17,201 bases of DNA from CBDTYW01 sp965364735 (GCA_965364735.1 CBDTYW010000056.1:1-17201); one strand, 5' to 3'. Shown: positions 7,377-14,639, counted from the stretch's first letter. The notes: generated from the letters alone by a model not told the origin. A program made the numbers and translations.

Positions 7377-8270
7377 TCACGCGGGCTCCGGGTCGTCGGC
7401 TGCGAGGCGCAGTCCGAGGTTCGAGGTGCTGTCGTCGACGCCGGAGTGGTCGCGGGCCGAGACGCGGTACCGATTGCACCACGACTCGTGGCACAGGTAC
7501 GAGCCACCTCGACGCGCGAAGGACTCAGTGTCTGACCATGCGTCCGCGGTCCACTCCCAGACGTTGCCGGTCATCTCGTGCAGGCCGTGTCCGTTGGGCG
7601 GGTACGAGCCCACCGGAGCCGTGCCGACGTGACCGTCCTCCGCGGTGTTCTCCTCCGGGAACCGACCCTGCCAGATGTTGCAGCGCCAGGCCCCGTCGGG
7701 CGTGAGGTCGTCGCCCCATGGGTAGATCGCCCGCTCGAGCCCGCCGCGAGCTGCCAGCTCCCATTCGGCCTCGGTGGGAAGCCGACCACCGGCCCAGGTC
7801 GCGTAGGCGGTGGCGTCACGGTGCGAGACGTGCACGACCGGGTGATCGGCGCGGCCGGAAACATCGCTCGACGGTCCTTCCGGATGGGCCCAGTCGGCGC
7901 CGTCGACCGCGCACCACCACGGCGACCCGGCGACGCGGCCCCGGACCGGCGTGTCGTCTCCCAGCAGCGGCGCGGCCACGAACGACCAGCCGTACATCTC
8001 CGCGTCCGAGCGGTGCCCGGTGGCTTCGACGAACTCCCGCCAGTCAGCGTTCGTGACGTTTCCGCGGGCGATCCAGAACGCAGCGACGTCGACGCTGCGG
8101 ACGGGGCCCTCCCCGTCGGCAGGGTTCGCGAGCGGACCGTCGTCGCCCATCAGGAACGTGCCGCCGAGCCGGACCATGTCGACGCGCGGATCGGCGTCGC
8201 CGCGGTCGGCGAGGGGTCGCGGAGCCGACGCCACGGGCGTGCCGCGTGACGGGCCGCAACAGCCTGCCAT
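7377..8270 (-). CDS. Formylglycine-generating enzyme (sulfatase-modifying factor family)
   Basis: FGE oxidises a cysteine in a C-x-P-x-R sequence of type I sulfatases to formylglycine, using oxygen and copper. The 297-residue protein matches true aerobic FGEs along its length: VRLGGTFLMGDDGPLANPADGEGPV near the start, TNADWREFVEATGH, the GSPWWCAVDGADWAHPEGPSS and DHPVVHVSHRDATAYATWAGGRLPTEAEWE blocks, and CNIWQGRFPEENTAEDG. It also has the two active-site cysteines in RGGSYLCHESWCNRYRV (Cys260, Cys265), which EgtB and PvdO relatives lack. The usual Tyr before the second Cys is Trp here. The N-terminus contains CCGPSR (see findings). ATG 8270 was chosen for a GAGG eight bases upstream; an in-frame GTG at 8297 would add nine residues. 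It is the first gene of a four-gene operon with no sulfatase in the window. Confidence 0.93.
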   Translation of the reverse strand: MAGCCGPSRGTPVASAPRPLADRGDADPRVDMVRLGGTFLMGDDGPLANPADGEGPVRSVDVAAFWIARGNVTNADWREFVEATGHRSDAEMYGWSFVAAPLLGDDTPVRGRVAGSPWWCAVDGADWAHPEGPSSDVSGRADHPVVHVSHRDATAYATWAGGRLPTEAEWELAARGGLERAIYPWGDDLTPDGAWRCNIWQGRFPEENTAEDGHVGTAPVGSYPPNGHGLHEMTGNVWEWTADAWSDTESFARRGGSYLCHESWCNRYRVSARDHSGVDDSTSNLGLRLAADDPEPA

Positions 8271-8359
8271 GTGGTGCGCCTCGATCGGATCGGCCACACG
8301 GTACGGGCGCTCCGATCCCCCCGTACGCTTCCCGGACGTTCCACCGGGAGGCTGCCCAC
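8271..8359. promoter_or_regulatory. Divergent promoter region between FGE and PPK2, with two interleaved inverted repeats
   Basis: This 89-bp gap separates two divergent transcription units and must hold both promoters, though no convincing -35/-10 pair was found. It contains two perfect 7-bp inverted repeats: GGATCGG (8287-8293) with CCGATCC (8312-8318), and GTACGGG (8301-8307) with CCCGTAC (8320-8326). The arms interleave. They could be operator half-sites for a dimeric regulator; no regulator gene is nearby. If FGE starts at GTG 8297, the first arm lies in coding sequence. Confidence 0.45.
8346..8351 (+). promoter_or_regulatory. Ribosome-binding site of the PPK2 gene
   Basis: GGGAGG lies eight bases before ATG 8360. 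It is one of the strongest Shine-Dalgarno matches in the window and decides the start. Confidence 0.7.
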
Positions 8360-9163
8360 ATGATCGATGCGCTGCGCGTGACCCCGGGAGCCTCCGTCGA
8401 TCTGCGGCGATGGGCGACCGACGACCGGCTCGGCCTGGAGGACAAGCCGGCAGGCCGGAGGATCACGAGCACCCGCGGAGCCGAGCTGCGCGACCTCCAG
8501 TCGCGGCTCTGGGCCGAGGACCGCCGTTCCGTCCTGCTCGTCCTGCAGGGGATGGACACGGCCGGAAAGGACGGCACGATCCGGCGCGTGTTCGCGTCGG
8601 TCAACCCCCAGGGGGTCTCGGTCGCCTCGTTCAAGAAGCCAACCGAACACGAGCTCGACCGTGACTACCTGTGGCGCGTCCACAAGGTCGTCCCCCGTCG
8701 TGGCGAGATCCGCATCTTCAACCGCAGCCACTACGAGGACGTCGGCGTCGTCCGTGTCATCGGGCTCATCGACGAAGCCCGCGCCGAGAAGCGCTTCGGC
8801 CACATCAACGCCTTCGAGCAGATGCTCACCGACGAAGGAACGACGATCGTCAAGGTCTTTCTGCACATCTCCAAGGACGAGCAGCGGGAACGACTCCAAG
8901 CGCGCGTCGACCGGCCCGAGAAGCACTGGAAGTTCTCGCATGGCGACCTCGAGAGCCGCGAGGACTGGGACGACTACCAGCGCGTCTACTCCGACGCGAT
9001 CACCGCGACCTCGACCGACCATGCGCCGTGGTGGATCGTCCCGGCCGACCGGAAGTGGGTGCGCGACGCAGCCATCTCGTCGCTGCTCGTGCGGACCTTG
9101 AAGGAGATGAAGCCACAGGTTCCTCCGCGGGATCCGACCCTCGAGGGTCTCGTCGTCGAATGA
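8360..9163 (+). CDS. PPK2-family polyphosphate kinase (class III-like)
   Basis: PPK2 enzymes transfer phosphate between inorganic polyphosphate and nucleotides in the cytoplasm, linking polyphosphate stores to ATP or GTP supply. The 267-residue single-domain protein has the family's Walker A motif LVLQGMDTAGKDGTIRRVF (Gly64-Gly72), the Walker B/lid region IFNRSHYEDVGVVRV, and the conserved stretches VNPQGVSVASFKKPTEHELDRDYLWRVHK, TTIVKVFLHISKDEQRERLQAR and PEKHWKFSHGDLESR. Length and these blocks resemble, from recall, class III PPK2s such as the Meiothermus ruber enzyme, which can phosphorylate both AMP and ADP; the class call is less certain than the family. The ATG at 8360 follows a strong GGGAGG. 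Its stop overlaps the start of the next gene by 4 bp (ATGA). Confidence 0.94.
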   Translation: MIDALRVTPGASVDLRRWATDDRLGLEDKPAGRRITSTRGAELRDLQSRLWAEDRRSVLLVLQGMDTAGKDGTIRRVFASVNPQGVSVASFKKPTEHELDRDYLWRVHKVVPRRGEIRIFNRSHYEDVGVVRVIGLIDEARAEKRFGHINAFEQMLTDEGTTIVKVFLHISKDEQRERLQARVDRPEKHWKFSHGDLESREDWDDYQRVYSDAITATSTDHAPWWIVPADRKWVRDAAISSLLVRTLKEMKPQVPPRDPTLEGLVVE

Positions 9164-11568
9164 CCGGTATGAACCTGCAGCCCTCCCTGCCCCGCATCTC
9201 GGTCGCCATCGCCTCCAGCACCGTGCTCCTCGGGCTGCTCGTCCCTGCCTCGGCGGGCGCTGATCCGACCGGCGACTGGCCCGCGTGGGACGGTGCTGCG
9301 ACGGGCGAGTTCCGGACGTGGACGATCGACGACGGTGAGTTCATCGCGAGCAGCGGGATCTTCCAGAGCCGCGGGGCCAACACCGACCTGCTCCACCACG
9401 AGGAGTACTGGGGCGCGATCATGACCGGCGGCGAGCTGCCGCTCGACCAGCGCGACGACGTCGAGCGACACCTGACGTGGGGCGCCTTCGGTGTGGACCG
9501 CTGGGCCAACGACGGGGATCAGGAGCTCCCGCTGGACGAGACGACGCACCCCGACTTCACCGCAGAGCTTGCCGAGCTGCGCGTCACGACCGACGCCGAC
9601 GAGGTGTTCCTGCGCCTGCGCTGGACGTCGATGCCCGCGGTGGATGCCCAGATCGCGACCGTCACGTTCTCGAACGCGGCATCCACCGCCGTCGCGACCC
9701 CGTGGCCACATGCCGCTGGCGTCCGCGCCCCGTGGGACGTCGCCGTGACCACGTGGGGCACGGGTGCCACCCTCACCGTCAACGGTGTGACGCCCGACGA
9801 GCAGGACCTCACGGCCTTGGGCGGTGACGTCCGTACGGGCGACCACGTCGTCGAGGTCCGGGTCCCGCGTGACCTCCTGCCGGCCGGCCCGTGGACGGTC
9901 CGGGGCGGCGGCGGGCTGACCGACCCCGACGACCGGTCGCAGTTCCGCGCCGTGCCGCTCGGGTCGGCGACCGACACGGCGCCCGGATCGGGCTCGACGC
10001 TGTTCGCCGGTTCTCCGGTGTGGTCGTTGCTGTTCGCGGTGGAGGACGCGTGGGTCTTCACCGCACGCGCCGAGGGCGACCTGCTCGCGGACGGCGACGT
10101 CACGGCCGCCGCGGTGACGATCGACCCTGCTGAGCTCGACGCCCGCGTCGACGTCGTGAACCCGCTGACCACGGGGCGTCTCGCGAGGTTCCACGAGAGC
10201 GCGTACGACTTCGGCGACGGGATCACGAAGGGCGCGCCCGGAGAGCTTCCCGGGTTCCTGATGATCCCGCCGGAGGTCCCGCTCGACGACGCCGCCCGCA
10301 CCTACGAGTACACCGGCCGCCTGCAGCCCTATGGGATGATCGTCCCGCCGGCCTACGTCGACCGCACCGAGCCATGGCCGCTGATCATCTACCTCCACGG
10401 CCTGAACAACTACTACTACGAGCCGTTCGGTGTGCTGCCGAACCTCGACGCGGAGATCATCGACCGCGGATACCTCTTCGCCGGTCTGCTCGGACGGGGC
10501 GACCTCAGCTACCTGAACCGCGGCGAGCTCGACGTCCGTGAGGTCATCGCGGACATCTCGACCGCCTATGACGTGGACCCCGACCGCATCTACTTCATGG
10601 GCCACTCGATGGGCTCGATCGGCTCACACAACTTCGTGACCCGCAACCCGGACCTGGTCGCGGCCGCTGCACCAGCCGAGATCACCGCGTCGGACCCGCT
10701 GCTCGGCAACCTCATGCACGTCCCGTGGATGACGGCCGGCGGGATCCAGGACCCGCTGGACCTCAACGCGCAGTCCGAGATCGACACCTTCGAGGCGATG
10801 GCCGCGCTCGGCTACGACACGCGCACCTACCTCTTCCAGCTGAAGACCCATGAGTCATCGTCGATCTACGACAACCTCCCGCAGATCCTCGATCACTTCG
10901 ACCGGTCACGACGGGTCAGCCACCCGGGCACGTTCACCTACAGGCGGCTCGCCGACGACGACTTCCCGGAGATCGGGATCGTCCACGACCGCGCGTACGC
11001 CGCGTCCGGGCTCATCTTCGCGGACCCGGACCGGCCACAGCAGATCGACGTGACGTCGTTCGCGATCCCCCACGCCCCGCTCGACCCGGCCGGCGCCACG
11101 ATGACGGACGAGAACGTGGACGAAGGCGGCCCGTCCGGCCGCACCATCGCACGGAAGCTCGTCAACATCCCCGCGTTCGGGACGAGCCATCCGGTCAGCA
11201 ACGCTGCCCGCGTCACCCTCGACAACGTGGCCGCGGTCACGCTCGATCTCGACCGGCTCGCGCTCGATCCGATCGTGGGCCTCGCGGTCGACGTCACCAC
11301 GACCGGCTCGACCCGGATGACCTTCGTCGGGGAGCTGGACCCGGCGACCGTGATCGTCGAGCTCGACGGCGCCGAGGTGTCAGGCGCGGTGACGGCTTCC
11401 GGCATGGTCGTGGACGTCCCGGCTGGTGACCATCGGGTCGTGCTCGTCGCGTCGGCCGCGGACGTCTCGCCGACGCCCACGCCGCTGCCTGCCACGGGCG
11501 GCGGGATCGCGGCCGCAGGGATCGCCGCAGCAGCCCTCGGTGGGCTGCTCCGACGTCGCCGCAGCTGA
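9160..11568 (+). CDS. Secreted, LPxTG-anchored alpha/beta hydrolase (esterase or peptidase)
   Basis: This 802-residue surface enzyme starts with a Sec-type signal (basic LPRISVAIAS, hydrophobic core, likely cleavage after PASA near residue 31). Next comes a large region, about 35-385, that looks beta-rich and contains several 'TTDADEVFLRLRW'-like strands. An alpha/beta hydrolase domain (about 390-590) follows, with oxyanion-type YLHG (His413-Gly414), nucleophile elbow GHSMGS (Ser483), a candidate acid Asp531 and His564 in LKTHESS. A further beta region leads to a sorting tail: proline/threonine spacer, LPATG at 776-780, an Ala/Gly-rich segment and terminal RRRRS. The protein contains no cysteine. 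A sortase should link it to the wall; none is in the window. ATG 9160 overlaps the PPK2 stop (ATGA); ATG 9169 is an alternative. The substrate is unknown. Confidence 0.85.
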   Translation: MTGMNLQPSLPRISVAIASSTVLLGLLVPASAGADPTGDWPAWDGAATGEFRTWTIDDGEFIASSGIFQSRGANTDLLHHEEYWGAIMTGGELPLDQRDDVERHLTWGAFGVDRWANDGDQELPLDETTHPDFTAELAELRVTTDADEVFLRLRWTSMPAVDAQIATVTFSNAASTAVATPWPHAAGVRAPWDVAVTTWGTGATLTVNGVTPDEQDLTALGGDVRTGDHVVEVRVPRDLLPAGPWTVRGGGGLTDPDDRSQFRAVPLGSATDTAPGSGSTLFAGSPVWSLLFAVEDAWVFTARAEGDLLADGDVTAAAVTIDPAELDARVDVVNPLTTGRLARFHESAYDFGDGITKGAPGELPGFLMIPPEVPLDDAARTYEYTGRLQPYGMIVPPAYVDRTEPWPLIIYLHGLNNYYYEPFGVLPNLDAEIIDRGYLFAGLLGRGDLSYLNRGELDVREVIADISTAYDVDPDRIYFMGHSMGSIGSHNFVTRNPDLVAAAAPAEITASDPLLGNLMHVPWMTAGGIQDPLDLNAQSEIDTFEAMAALGYDTRTYLFQLKTHESSSIYDNLPQILDHFDRSRRVSHPGTFTYRRLADDDFPEIGIVHDRAYAASGLIFADPDRPQQIDVTSFAIPHAPLDPAGATMTDENVDEGGPSGRTIARKLVNIPAFGTSHPVSNAARVTLDNVAAVTLDLDRLALDPIVGLAVDVTTTGSTRMTFVGELDPATVIVELDGAEVSGAVTASGMVVDVPAGDHRVVLVASAADVSPTPTPLPATGGGIAAAGIAAAALGGLLRRRRS

Positions 11569-11577
11569 GCGGTCAGC
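11564..11577. terminator. Small hairpin spanning both stop codons of convergent genes
   Basis: GCTGA (11564-11568) and TCAGC (11573-11577) form a perfect 5-bp stem with a 4-base loop. The stop codons of the hydrolase gene (TGA, 11566-11568) and of the opposite gene (TCA, 11573-11575) are inside the arms. It is the only dyad in the 4-bp convergent junction and is symmetric, so it could slow both polymerases. It is short and lacks a T tract, so this is a weak call. Confidence 0.25.
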
Positions 11578-12607
11578 CGAGCCCGGCCGCGGTCCGCGCA
11601 GCCGCCAGCACCTCGTCGGAGACGGCGGCCGGTCCACCGAGCACGACGATCCGAGCAGGACGCAGCCGGTCGAGCTGGGCCGCGATCGACGGTGGCAGGC
11701 CGCCGTCGTCGCGCGATCGCAGGTCCGCCGGGACCAGCAGGACCGGCGCCCCGCGGCCGCCGGCAGGCAGGTTGCCGAAGGCGAGGGCGTCGGGGAAGTT
11801 GCCGCCGCTGGCGAGGTAGACGAGGCTCACGCCGCCGGCCGGAACGATCGGGAAGCCGGACGCGACCAGCGCCGCGCCGGTCTCGTAGCGATCGTCGCCG
11901 TAGAGCCGCTCACCGTTGAGGCTCGTGGAGAACTGTCGCAGCGTGAACGGCCGGTCGGCGTCGTCCGCGTGGTCGGATCCCGTGAGCACGAACGTGTGCT
12001 CGTAGCCGGACCGTGGGTCGAAGACGAACGGATCGATGACCGCGGCGTCGTCGGTGTCCAGGACCTGGATGACGACCGATGCACCGGTGTCGATGAACCC
12101 GCTGCCCTGCTCGCCGTGCGCGAGGTCGGCGAGCGTGCCGACGTCCTCGAAGGTCACCCGGAGCGTGGCGCTGTCGATGTTGGCGGCGTTGCGCAGGACG
12201 ATCCGTGCCTGACCGGACGGGACGAGCGAGGTGTCGTCGACGAACAACGAGAGATCCGGGACGCCGGCGGCGGTGCCATCCCCGTCGAGCCCGACCACGA
12301 CCGTCGAGGGGACGCCGGACGGAACGTCGACGGCCTCGACGACGTAGTCAGCCGCCCCAGCAGCGTCGGTGTCCGTGACACGCAGGAGCACGCTGCCGGC
12401 GGGGAGGGCGAAGTCGCCGACCTCGGACGCTGTCGCGAGGTCGTCAACGAGGATCGTCGCGTCCTGGAAGACGTCGAGGACGGTGCCGTCGACGCCGTTG
12501 ACGAGGGCGACCTGCCCGGGGTCGACCGCCGCGGTGGCGGGGAGGGCGAGCCCGGCAACGGCGACGAGGCCGGCGACGAGGAAGGTGGAGGTGACGGAGC
12601 GACGCAT
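11573..12607 (-). CDS. Secreted protein with DUF4397-like domains and one cell-wall-binding repeat 2
   Basis: The 344-residue protein has an N-terminal signal peptide (MRRSVTSTFLVAGLVAVAGLALPATA, cleavage near residue 26). Two DUF4397-like beta stretches follow: one starts at VALVNGVDGTVLDVFQDATILVDDLA and the second at ARIVLRNAANIDSATLRVTF. The C-terminal part, from about residue 232, is one copy of the cell-wall-binding repeat 2 (PF04122): RLYGDDRYETGAALVASGF, VYLASGGNFPDALAFGNLPAG, APVLLVP, and ARIVVLGGPAAVSDEVLAAAR. It is probably exported and bound non-covalently to the wall; no enzymatic motif is seen. ATG 12607 has AGGA eight bases upstream; an in-frame GTG at 12634 would add nine residues before the signal. 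It converges with the LPxTG hydrolase, only 4 bp apart. Confidence 0.85.
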   Translation of the reverse strand: MRRSVTSTFLVAGLVAVAGLALPATAAVDPGQVALVNGVDGTVLDVFQDATILVDDLATASEVGDFALPAGSVLLRVTDTDAAGAADYVVEAVDVPSGVPSTVVVGLDGDGTAAGVPDLSLFVDDTSLVPSGQARIVLRNAANIDSATLRVTFEDVGTLADLAHGEQGSGFIDTGASVVIQVLDTDDAAVIDPFVFDPRSGYEHTFVLTGSDHADDADRPFTLRQFSTSLNGERLYGDDRYETGAALVASGFPIVPAGGVSLVYLASGGNFPDALAFGNLPAGGRGAPVLLVPADLRSRDDGGLPPSIAAQLDRLRPARIVVLGGPAAVSDEVLAAARTAAGLG

Positions 12608-12647
12608 GCTGCAGATCCTGTGACGGTGGAGCACCGCCAGTCTGCAC

Positions 12648-12664
12648 GCTCGGCTCAGCCGAGC
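12648..12664 (-). terminator. Hairpin downstream of the omega-amidase gene
   Basis: GCTCGGC (12648-12654), loop TCA, GCCGAGC (12658-12664) make a perfect 7-bp GC-rich stem 12 bases past the amidase stop. There is no T tract, which is common for high-GC actinobacterial terminators. It also lies upstream of the CWB2 gene on the same strand, so it could separate the two transcription units. Confidence 0.5.
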
Positions 12665-12676
12665 CGAGCAACCGCG

Positions 12677-13444
12677 TCAGCGACGATCGCGCAGGAACGG
12701 GAACCGGTCGCGTACCGCGGCGACCATCGAGGCGTCGACGTCGACCCCGAGGACGGTGGCGCTGTCATGCGCGGTGGCGCGGATGACGCCGAGCGGATCG
12801 ATGACCATGGAGTCACCCACGTAGTCGAGACCGCCACCGCTCCCCACCCGGTTCACCCCGACGACCCAGGCCTGGTTCTCGATCGCGCGAGCGACGAGCA
12901 GGGCGCGCCAGTGGTGGGCGCGTGCGGCCGGCCAGTTCGCCGGGACGACGTACAGGTCGGTGTCGTGGGCGGTGGCCCAGAACTCGTCGGCGAACCGCAG
13001 GTCGTAGCAGACGAAGGTCGTCACGCGGACGCCGTCGACATCGACGGTGAGGAACTCCGTGCCGGCGTCGTAGATCTCGTCCTCACCGGAGTAGGTGAAG
13101 GGATGGATCTTGTCGTAGCCGTGGACGGCGCCGTCAGGAGCCACCACGACCAGCCGGTTGGTCGGTCGGCGCGCTGGCCAACGGGTCGGGATGGTGGCGC
13201 AGAGCCACGCATCGTGGAGCGCGGCCTGTGCGCGCAGGAAGGCGAGCGTCGGCCCGTCCTCCGCTTCCGCGATCCCGTCGGGCCGCATCGTGAAGCCCGT
13301 CGCGAACATCTCCGTCAGCACGATGAGCCGGGCACCGTCGGACGCCGCGGTCGCGATCATCGGCGCGACGAGGGCATGGGTCGCGGTCGGGTCCTCCCAG
13401 ACGATGTCGTGCTGGACGGCGGCGATCCGCAGCGTCGTGCTCAT
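12677..13444 (-). CDS. Carbon-nitrogen hydrolase, probable omega-amidase (Nit2/YafV-like)
   Basis: Omega-amidase hydrolyses alpha-ketoglutaramate and alpha-ketosuccinamate to the dicarboxylic keto acid and ammonia in the cytoplasm. The 255-residue protein is a nitrilase-superfamily member with the complete catalytic set: Glu45 in LIVLTEMFATGF, Lys112 in YDKIHPF, and Cys146 in TFVCYDLRF. The KIHPFTYSGED and VCYDLRFADEFW blocks and the short length resemble the Nit2/YafV group rather than nitrilases acting on nitriles. ATG 13444 was chosen because it overlaps the aminotransferase stop as ATGA; an in-frame ATG at 13456 is the alternative. Being coupled to a glutamine/kynurenine-type aminotransferase supports the omega-amidase role, since that aminotransferase produces the amide keto acid. 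Substrate preference itself is inferred. Confidence 0.87.
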   Translation of the reverse strand: MSTTLRIAAVQHDIVWEDPTATHALVAPMIATAASDGARLIVLTEMFATGFTMRPDGIAEAEDGPTLAFLRAQAALHDAWLCATIPTRWPARRPTNRLVVVAPDGAVHGYDKIHPFTYSGEDEIYDAGTEFLTVDVDGVRVTTFVCYDLRFADEFWATAHDTDLYVVPANWPAARAHHWRALLVARAIENQAWVVGVNRVGSGGGLDYVGDSMVIDPLGVIRATAHDSATVLGVDVDASMVAAVRDRFPFLRDRR

Positions 13445-14634
13445 GATCCGCTCCATCGCCTGATCGCGTCGCGTCCTGCCGCGAGCCGCCGGACCCCTTC
13501 GTCGAGCACCTCGTCGGTCTTGCAGAACGCGAAGCGCACGAGGTGTCGTCCGTCGCGGGGGTCGGCGAAGAACACCTGCTCCGGGATGGCCGCGACGCCC
13601 ACGAGGCCCGGCAGCGCCCGGCACAGGGCCAGTCCGTCGATGTCGCCGAACACGCGGATGTCGACGGTCGCGAAGTAGGTGCCCTCGGGCTTCACGACCG
13701 CGAAGCCGGCGGCGGCGAGCCCGTCACAGAGCCGGTCACGGCGGGCGGCGAAGTCGTCGCGGAACCCGGAGAAGTAGTCGTCCGGGAGCCGGAGCGCGGT
13801 GGCGATCGCGTGCTGGAACGGCGTGCCGTTGACGTAGGTCATGAACTGCTTCGCGGTGAGGACCGCGTCGACGAGCTGCTCCGGGCCATGACACCAGCCG
13901 ATCTTCCAGCCCGTGAACGAGAACGTCTTCCCTCCGCTCGAGATGACGAGGGTCCGCTCGCGCATCCCGTTCAGGGTGGCGATGGAGATGTGCTCGTGCG
14001 GGGCGAACACGAGGTGCTCGTAGACCTCGTCGGTGACGACGACCAGGTCGTTCGCGATCGCCACGTCCGCGATCCGCTGCAGCTCCTCGCGCGTGAACAC
14101 CTTGCCGGTCGGGTTGTGTGGTGAGTTCAGCAAGATCAGCCGGGTGCGGTCGCTGACGGCGGCCCGAAGGTCGGCGTCCGAGAACGTGAACCGGCCGTCC
14201 TCGACGCGCAGCGGCACCGGCCGCAACCACGCTCCGGCCATGGCTGCGGAGGCCTGGTAGGAGTCGTAGAACGGCTCGAACGCGACCACCTCGTCACCGG
14301 TGTCACAGAGCCCTTGCAGCGCCGCGCAGATCGCCTCCGTCGCCCCTGCGGTGACGACGATCTCGGTCTCCGGGTCGAGCGAGAGACCGCGGAACCGCTG
14401 CTGGTGTTCGGCGATGGCGTGGCGCAACGTCGGGACGCCACGTCCCGGCGCGTACTGGTTGTGGCCGTCACGGATCGCTGCGACCGCAGCATCCGCGACC
14501 GTCGATGGCCCGTCGAAGTCCGGGAACCCCTGACCGAGGTTCACCGCTCCGGTGTCGGCGGCCAGCTGGCTCATCTCCGCGAAGATCGTCGTCCCGAACC
14601 CGTGGAGACGGGCTGACAGGTGAGGGTGACGCAC
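13441..14634 (-). CDS. PLP-dependent aminotransferase (glutamine transaminase K / YbdL-like)
   Basis: This is a class I/II fold-type I aminotransferase of 397 residues, near the family norm. Motifs seen are VNLGQGFPDFDGPSTV near the N-terminus, VTAGATEAICAALQGL for cofactor phosphate binding, LLNSPHNPTGKVF with Asn174, VVTDEVYEHLVF, and SSGGKTFSFTGWKIGW with the Schiff-base Lys236. The LGQGFPDF start and overall pattern match the kynurenine aminotransferase / glutamine transaminase K / methionine aminotransferase (YbdL) group, which transfers an amino group from glutamine or to methionine's keto acid. GTG 14634 was chosen because GGAG lies five bases upstream; the frame is open further to 14736 but that leader has no homologous look. 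It is the first gene of a pair with the omega-amidase, and divergent from an IMPase-family gene. Confidence 0.9.
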   Translation of the reverse strand: MRHPHLSARLHGFGTTIFAEMSQLAADTGAVNLGQGFPDFDGPSTVADAAVAAIRDGHNQYAPGRGVPTLRHAIAEHQQRFRGLSLDPETEIVVTAGATEAICAALQGLCDTGDEVVAFEPFYDSYQASAAMAGAWLRPVPLRVEDGRFTFSDADLRAAVSDRTRLILLNSPHNPTGKVFTREELQRIADVAIANDLVVVTDEVYEHLVFAPHEHISIATLNGMRERTLVISSGGKTFSFTGWKIGWCHGPEQLVDAVLTAKQFMTYVNGTPFQHAIATALRLPDDYFSGFRDDFAARRDRLCDGLAAAGFAVVKPEGTYFATVDIRVFGDIDGLALCRALPGLVGVAAIPEQVFFADPRDGRHLVRFAFCKTDEVLDEGVRRLAAGRDAIRRWSGS

Positions 14635-14639
14635 GGACG

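Noticed and set aside
7377..8270. EgtB-type ergothioneine sulfoxide synthase or PvdO instead of FGE
   Set aside because: The two catalytic cysteines in the RGGSYLCH-S-CNRYRV block and the absence of a DinB-like N-terminal domain point to true FGE.
8671..9159. N-terminal extension of the hydrolase through the PPK2 gene
   Set aside because: The segment is Arg/Pro-rich shadow sequence of PPK2, while a clear signal peptide starts just after 9160.
11426..13678. Plus-strand open frame of 750 codons
   Set aside because: It lies opposite the CWB2, amidase and aminotransferase genes and overlaps the end of the hydrolase; the product has no recognisable domain and shadow-like composition.
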